A stretch of DNA of 64,000 bases from Gammaproteobacteria bacterium (GTDB taxonomy: Bacteria > Pseudomonadota > Gammaproteobacteria > Pseudomonadales > Pseudohongiellaceae). This document shows positions 59,429 through 64,000 of the stretch, piece by piece; position 1 is the stretch's first letter, and each line of letters opens with the position of its first letter. A program made the position numbers and the translations under genes. The stretch lies in the NCBI GenBank assembly GCA_030682575.1, contig JAUXNX010000011.1, positions 62,001 through 126,000 of the forward strand, in the 5' to 3' direction. The notes under the pieces were generated by a model. That model ran no database searches. It was not told the DNA's origin and saw nothing but the letters and a program-made list of their open reading frames with translations.

Positions 59429-60280
59429 ATGGAACTCATCCACAGCATCACCGAACTCAGGCAATTTCTGCAGACCCAGCGTGCCGCTGGCAAACGTATC
59501 GCGCTTGTGCCGACGATGGGTAATCTGCACGCTGGACACATTCGCCTTGTAGAAGAAGCACGCACACACGGCGAGGTTGTCGTCTGCACGATCTTCGTCA
59601 ATCCCATGCAGTTCGGTGCCAACGAAGATCTGGACGCTTACCCCCGTACCCTTCAAGACGACATGACGAAGTTGCTGAAGGCAGGTTGCGACTGTGTCTT
59701 TGCGCCTTCGGTTGCAGAGGTCTACCCCCAGGGGTTGCAGCATCAGACTGTGGTCTCGGTGCCCGGTATATCCGCACGCCACTGCGGCGTCAGCCGACCT
59801 GGACACTTCGACGGTGTCGCTACCGTCGTAAGCAAGTTGTTCAATATGGTTGAGCCAGACACCGCACTGTTTGGGCTGAAGGATTACCAGCAATTCATGG
59901 TGATCACCAAGATGGTCACGGACCTGTGCATGGCAGTGCAACTTGTGGGAGTGGAGACGCAGCGTGAAGCGAGTGGTCTGGCACTCAGCTCCCGCAATGG
60001 TTATCTGAGCGCCGACGAGAAGCTGCGTGCGGCAACCTTGTATCGGGTTCTGCAGCAGAGTGCGGAACATCTGCGAAGTGGCAGTGCAATTGCTGAGGTC
60101 GAAGCACAGGCGAAGGCAAAACTGCAAGGAGTGGGCTTCAAATCTGACTACTTCACTGTCTGCCACGCGCAGACCCTGGAACCTGCATTGAACACGGATA
60201 TTGACCTCGTCATTCTGGCTGCCGCCTGGATGGGCAAGACACGCCTGATCGACAACCTGCGCGTACAACTCGCCGACTGA
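59429..60280 (+). CDS. panC: pantothenate synthetase
   Basis: A 283-residue enzyme ligating pantoate and beta-alanine with ATP. ALVPTMGNLHAGHIRLV carries the HxGH nucleotide motif; NPMQFGANEDLDAYPRTL, GVSRPGHFDGVATVVSKLFN and ALSSRNGYL are typical. Completes the pantothenate pair with panB; panD is not in the window. Confidence 0.98.
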   Translation: MELIHSITELRQFLQTQRAAGKRIALVPTMGNLHAGHIRLVEEARTHGEVVVCTIFVNPMQFGANEDLDAYPRTLQDDMTKLLKAGCDCVFAPSVAEVYPQGLQHQTVVSVPGISARHCGVSRPGHFDGVATVVSKLFNMVEPDTALFGLKDYQQFMVITKMVTDLCMAVQLVGVETQREASGLALSSRNGYLSADEKLRAATLYRVLQQSAEHLRSGSAIAEVEAQAKAKLQGVGFKSDYFTVCHAQTLEPALNTDIDLVILAAAWMGKTRLIDNLRVQLAD

Positions 60281-60397
60281 ACGCACACTCGACCGCAACT
60301 GTAACCCGTCCCGGTTTTACTCATCTTCGAAAACCTGCTAAAACTCCCGGCTCGTTTCAGCCACTTTCGACAAGAAGAATCAGCAAGGAATATTTCG

Positions 60398-62335
60398 ATG
60401 TCTGACAGCCGTCTCTTTCCCGTCTCCGAGGAACTCGCCTCCCGTAGCCTGATCAACAAGGAACTCTATCAGCGCATGTATCAGGACTCGATCCACTCGC
60501 CCGACACCTTCTGGGTAGAGCAGGCTGAAAAATTCATCACCTGGTACAGCCCCTGGACACGTTTGCATCACAGCGACTTCCACAAGGGCGAGGCACGTTG
60601 GTTCGAGGGCGGCAAACTGAACGTCAGCGTGAATTGCATTGATCGTCATCTGGCCACGCGCGGCGAGCAGACCGCTTTGCTGTGGGAAGGCGACGATCCT
60701 GCGGACAGCCGTCATGTCACCTACAACGAAATGTACGAACAGGTGTGCCGACTCGCCAACGCGCTGCGCGAGCGCGGCGTGCGCAAGGGCGACCGTGTCA
60801 GCATCTATATGCCCATGATTCCCGAGGCGGCCTACGCGATGCTGGCCTGTGCGAGAATCGGCGCGATTCACTCAGTAGTTTTCGGGGGATTTTCTCCGGA
60901 ATCCATCAAGGACCGCATTCTGGATTCTGATTGTCACATTGTCATCACTGCCGATCAGGGCCTGCGTGGCGGCAAGATCATTCCTCTGAAACACAATGTG
61001 GACAAGGCGCTGGAACATTGCCCGAATGTACACACCGTGCTGACAGTACAGCACACCGGTGCCGACATCACATGGCATGCGGAACGCGATGTCTGGTACC
61101 ACGAGATTACAGCACGGGTCAGCGCGGCGTGTGAACCAGAGATCATGGATGCCGAAGACCCCTTGTTCATCCTCTACACCTCCGGCTCTACCGGCAAGCC
61201 CAAAGGTGTGATGCACACCACTGCAGGTTACCTGCTTGGTGCCGCGATGACCCATCGCTACGTGTTTGATTATCGCGACGGCGACATCTACTGGTGCACG
61301 GCCGACGTGGGCTGGGTGACAGGGCACAGCTATATCGTCTATGGACCACTTGCCAATGGCGCCACGACGCTCATCTTCGAAGGCGTCCCCACTTATCCTG
61401 ACGCCTCGCGCTTCTGGCAGGTCATCGACAAACACAAGGTCAACATCTTCTACACGGCACCTACTGCCATTCGTGCGCTGATGTCTGCAGGCAACGGCCC
61501 TGTAGAGAAAACTTCGCGGGCCTCACTGCGCTTGTTGGGCTCCGTTGGCGAACCTATCAATCCGGAGGCATGGCAGTGGTACTATGACATCGTCGGCGAC
61601 GGTCGCTGCCCCATCGTCGATACCTGGTGGCAGACTGAAACAGGCGCCATCATGATCACGCCACTGCCCGGAGTCACCGATCTGAAACCGGGGTCGGCCA
61701 CGCTGCCATTCTTCGGAGTCAAACCCGCATTGCTCGATGCCGATGGCAACGAACTCAAGGGCGCGGCCACCGGCAATCTCGTGCTCAGCTGCAGTTGGCC
61801 CAGCCAACTGCGCAGCGTGTTCGGCGATCATCAGCGCTGCATAGATACGTACTTCAAAGCATACCCAGGCTACTACTTCACCGGCGACAGCGCCCGCCGC
61901 GACGAAGATGGTTACTACTGGGTCACCGGTCGCGTGGACGACGTCATCAATGTTTCGGGTCATCGCCTCGGCACGGCGGAGATCGAGAGCGCGCTGGTAC
62001 TGCATCCGAAAGTCGCCGAAGCAGCAGTCGTCGGTTATCCACATGACATCAAGGGACAAGCCATATACGCATACGTGACGCTGATGCAGGGTGTGCCCGA
62101 ATCGCCGGAGCTGTTGAAGCAATTGATCGCGTTCGTCGCCGAAGAAATCGGGGCGTTTGCACGACCAGAAATCATCCAGTTTGCACCAGGTTTGCCGAAG
62201 ACTCGCTCCGGCAAGATCATGCGTCGCATTCTGCGCAAGATTGCCGCCAACGAACTTGAAAACATGGGCGACACAACCACACTTGCCGATCCCACAGTAG
62301 TAGAACAACTGATAAACAATCGAGTGAATCGATAA
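60398..62335 (+). CDS. acs: acetyl-CoA synthetase
   Basis: A 645-residue AMP-forming acyl-CoA synthetase: P-loop [24 protein letters not shown], and the C-terminal catalytic Lys606 in [16 protein letters not shown], the residue usually acetylated for control. It activates acetate scavenged from outside. AAGAAGAA (60372-60379) lies just before AAGGAA ribosome site, a weak CA-type match. Start ATG 60398 is supported by that site. Confidence 0.97.
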   Translation: MSDSRLFPVSEELASRSLINKELYQRMYQDSIHSPDTFWVEQAEKFITWYSPWTRLHHSDFHKGEARWFEGGKLNVSVNCIDRHLATRGEQTALLWEGDDPADSRHVTYNEMYEQVCRLANALRERGVRKGDRVSIYMPMIPEAAYAMLACARIGAIHSVVFGGFSPESIKDRILDSDCHIVITADQGLRGGKIIPLKHNVDKALEHCPNVHTVLTVQHTGADITWHAERDVWYHEITARVSAACEPEIMDAEDPLFILYTSGSTGKPKGVMHTTAGYLLGAAMTHRYVFDYRDGDIYWCTADVGWVTGHSYIVYGPLANGATTLIFEGVPTYPDASRFWQVIDKHKVNIFYTAPTAIRALMSAGNGPVEKTSRASLRLLGSVGEPINPEAWQWYYDIVGDGRCPIVDTWWQTETGAIMITPLPGVTDLKPGSATLPFFGVKPALLDADGNELKGAATGNLVLSCSWPSQLRSVFGDHQRCIDTYFKAYPGYYFTGDSARRDEDGYYWVTGRVDDVINVSGHRLGTAEIESALVLHPKVAEAAVVGYPHDIKGQAIYAYVTLMQGVPESPELLKQLIAFVAEEIGAFARPEIIQFAPGLPKTRSGKIMRRILRKIAANELENMGDTTTLADPTVVEQLINNRVNR

Positions 62336-62402
62336 ACCCAATCAGCGGTAAGGACAGTGGAAAATTCAACTTCTTCGAAGTGGGCGAAAGGAAATACAAG
62401 TC

Positions 62403-63581
62403 ATGCATGATGTTTTTATTGTTGCAGCCGGGCGTAGCGCTATTGGGACCTTTCAGGGAGCGCTTGCGGAGCTGTCGGCGGTTGAGTTGGGGAGTCAGGT
62501 GATTCGCCAGTTGTTGGCCAGAAGTCACATCGAATCTTCACTTGTCGATGAGGTGATTCTGGGGCATGTGTTGACGGCGGGGTGCGGGCAGAATACTGCG
62601 CGGCAGGCCAGTATCAGAGCTGGCATCGGGATTGAGACACCGGCGATGACCGTCAATAAAGTGTGTGGGTCCGGATTGAAGGCTGTACATCTTGCGGCGC
62701 AGGCCATTGCACTTGGAGATGCGCAACTGATCGTCGCTGGCGGCATGGAGAGCATGAGTCAGTCGGTGCATGTACTGCCGCATTCTCGCAGTGGGCAGAA
62801 GATGGGGCATTGGCAAACAATCGACTCGATGCTGCACGACGGTCTGTGGGATGCTTTCAACGATTATCACATGGGCATCACGGCGGAGAACCTCGCGCAG
62901 AAGTATGGAATCACGCGTGAACAGCAGGACGAGTTTGCTCTTCAATCACAGCGAAAAGCAGTTGCTGCCTTGACCGCAAGGCGCTTCGTGGACGAGATAC
63001 TGCCGATCACGATTCCTCAGCGCAAGGGCGAGCCATTGCTTGTAGTTCAGGACCAGGGGCCTCGACCTGACACGAGTCCAGAGTTGCTGGCACGGCTACG
63101 TCCTGCGTTCAAGGCCGATGGTACTGTGACGGCTGGCAATGCCTCCGGTATCAATGACGGCGCTGCGGCAGTGGTGCTGTGCAACAGCGCGATGGTGAAG
63201 CAGCTTGATCTTACTCCCCTCGCCCGCATCAGTGCGTACGCCAATGCAGCTGTCGATCCCGCCATCATGGGCATCGGTCCGGTGTCTGCCACGAAGCGCT
63301 GTCTGCAGAAGGCTGGATGGTCGATTAACGAACTGGATCTTATCGAGGCCAATGAAGCATTCGCAGTACAGTCACTGGCGGTCACGAAGGAATTGCAGTG
63401 GGACACCAGTAAACTGAACGTGAACGGTGGTGCAATTGCGCTCGGACATCCGATCGGAGCATCGGGCTGCCGCGTACTGGTTACTCTGTTGTACGAGATG
63501 ATAAAGCATGATGCACACAAGGGGCTCGCGACGCTGTGCATCGGTGGAGGTCAGGGCGTATCGATCGCGGTAGAACGCTGA
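62403..63581 (+). CDS. acetyl-CoA C-acetyltransferase (thiolase)
   Basis: A 392-residue thiolase with nucleophile Cys in NKVCGSGLKAVHLAAQAI, INDGAAAVVL, NGGAIALGHPIGASG (His) and the second Cys in TLCIGGGQGVS. Biosynthetic (PhaA/AtoB) type: condenses two acetyl-CoA to acetoacetyl-CoA or the reverse. 67 bases after acs, so acetate activation and acetyl-CoA condensation may be co-expressed. Its 3' end overlaps the convergent GNAT gene by 31 bases. Confidence 0.94.
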   Translation: MHDVFIVAAGRSAIGTFQGALAELSAVELGSQVIRQLLARSHIESSLVDEVILGHVLTAGCGQNTARQASIRAGIGIETPAMTVNKVCGSGLKAVHLAAQAIALGDAQLIVAGGMESMSQSVHVLPHSRSGQKMGHWQTIDSMLHDGLWDAFNDYHMGITAENLAQKYGITREQQDEFALQSQRKAVAALTARRFVDEILPITIPQRKGEPLLVVQDQGPRPDTSPELLARLRPAFKADGTVTAGNASGINDGAAAVVLCNSAMVKQLDLTPLARISAYANAAVDPAIMGIGPVSATKRCLQKAGWSINELDLIEANEAFAVQSLAVTKELQWDTSKLNVNGGAIALGHPIGASGCRVLVTLLYEMIKHDAHKGLATLCIGGGQGVSIAVER

Positions 63582-64000
63582 ACCATAGTGACGATATTGC
63601 GGGAAGGGAGCATGACGCTCTCTATGGCAGTGAAGCCGAGTTTGTCATGCAACGCATGAGCCACCGGATTCGGTGGCCGGTCGTGTATCTGACAGACGAT
63701 ATGTTCGATACCGCGCGCGCGGCACCAGTGCACAGCTTCATGGTAGAACTCGATGGCAAGTCCGAGGCGCCTGCATTCGTCGTGAACGACAACTCTGTCG
63801 ATATACAGAAAACTGTCGAACCGCGCCATGAACCACTGATACCCAAAATTCTCACCGCCCTTTCCTGCACTGATCCCAAGCATGAATCCCTGCAGTTGTT
63901 TCCCCTGCCTGCGCTCCGTAACAAAGTCACAACCCAGCAAAAGCTCCCCGAACTCAAGCTCGGACAATGAAAGAGCATCACCACCCTCTCTCTGGTTCAA
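63551..64000 (-). CDS. GNAT-family acetyltransferase, 5' truncated by window edge
   Basis: Reading on the minus strand the frame is open at the last base of the window, so the N terminus is outside. The C-terminal GNAT core is visible: YIDRVVVHDECRRLGLAIEFYHEAVHWCRARG (motif A, residues about 66-97 of the fragment) and HALHDKLGFTAIESVML (motif B). Length at least 149 residues. Substrate unknown. It is convergent with, and overlaps, the thiolase gene. Confidence 0.8.
   Translation of the reverse strand: MNQREGGDALSLSELEFGELLLGCDFVTERRQGKQLQGFMLGISAGKGGENFGYQWFMARFDSFLYIDRVVVHDECRRLGLAIEFYHEAVHWCRARGIEHIVCQIHDRPPNPVAHALHDKLGFTAIESVMLPSRNIVTMVQRSTAIDTP

Noticed and set aside
58594-60298. long minus-strand open frames antisense to panB and panC
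   Set aside because: Both sit wholly over certain plus-strand genes, with no ribosome sites or domain features.

Overview
This window reads as an ordinary core-chromosome segment of a gammaproteobacterium. It is densely coded on both strands, of moderate GC, and shows no insertion sequence, prophage, CRISPR array, rRNA or recognisable tRNA. Gene order matches blocks conserved in Gammaproteobacteria and is closest in several places to Pseudomonas (petABC-sspAB, dksA-gluQ-cbrXAB-pcnB-panBC), but gene losses and fusions set it apart. A free-living, probably aquatic heterotroph outside Pseudomonadaceae is my inference.

Layout: 1-1.9 kb, ydbH (partial)-ynbE-ydbL, an intermembrane lipid-transport module. 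1.9-6.6 kb, rsmI divergent from lpoA-yraN-diaA-dolP. 6.6-10.4 kb (minus), petA and a single-ORF cytochrome b/c1 fusion followed by sspA-sspB. 10.6-12.8 kb (minus), zapE and rplM-rpsI. 13-16.5 kb, zapG and sulfate activation (cysD, cysNC). 16.5-22.8 kb, a Nif3-like protein, a DegS/AlgW protease, and a minus-strand run mlaC-ibaG-murA-hisG-hisD. 23-31.7 kb, the LPS-export and nitrogen-PTS block yrbG-kdsD-kdsC-lptC-lptA-lptB-rpoN-ptsN-rapZ-npr-darP. 31.7-43.2 kb, a more accessory region: LysR plus S9 peptidase, a two-subunit Na+/solute symporter, a cupin, an AGCS symporter, Mrp, a secreted unknown and a membrane pyrophosphatase. 43.4-49.4 kb, a coiled-coil lipoprotein with a coupled small basic protein, a large unknown, a PLP enzyme with a Rieske protein, sfsA and an aminotransferase. 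49.7-64 kb, dksA-gluQ-cbrX-cbrA-cbrB, a non-coding RNA locus, pcnB, a deoxynucleoside kinase, panB-panC, acs, a thiolase and a partial GNAT.

The most interesting element is the 680-base gene-free stretch between cbrB and pcnB. It carries a good sigma-54 promoter, an upstream 10-bp inverted repeat, and a transcript region with repeated AAYAAYAA motifs ending in a GC hairpin. This is the arrangement of the Pseudomonas sRNA CrcZ, which sequesters Hfq/Crc in catabolite repression. A canonical AACAACAA motif lies just before the ribosome site of the window's solute symporter, and looser matches precede the AGCS symporter and acs. Together these suggest a CbrAB-CrcZ-Hfq/Crc-like circuit with candidate targets in the same window. 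A sigma-54 promoter also lies directly upstream of rpoN.

Other notable points: the cytochrome b/c1 polyprotein with an internal signal peptide; a Phe in the Rieske cluster loop; mlaC present without mlaFED or mlaB; and no hpf or folK where they usually sit. All functions rest on reading translated sequence, motifs and context; no database search was run.
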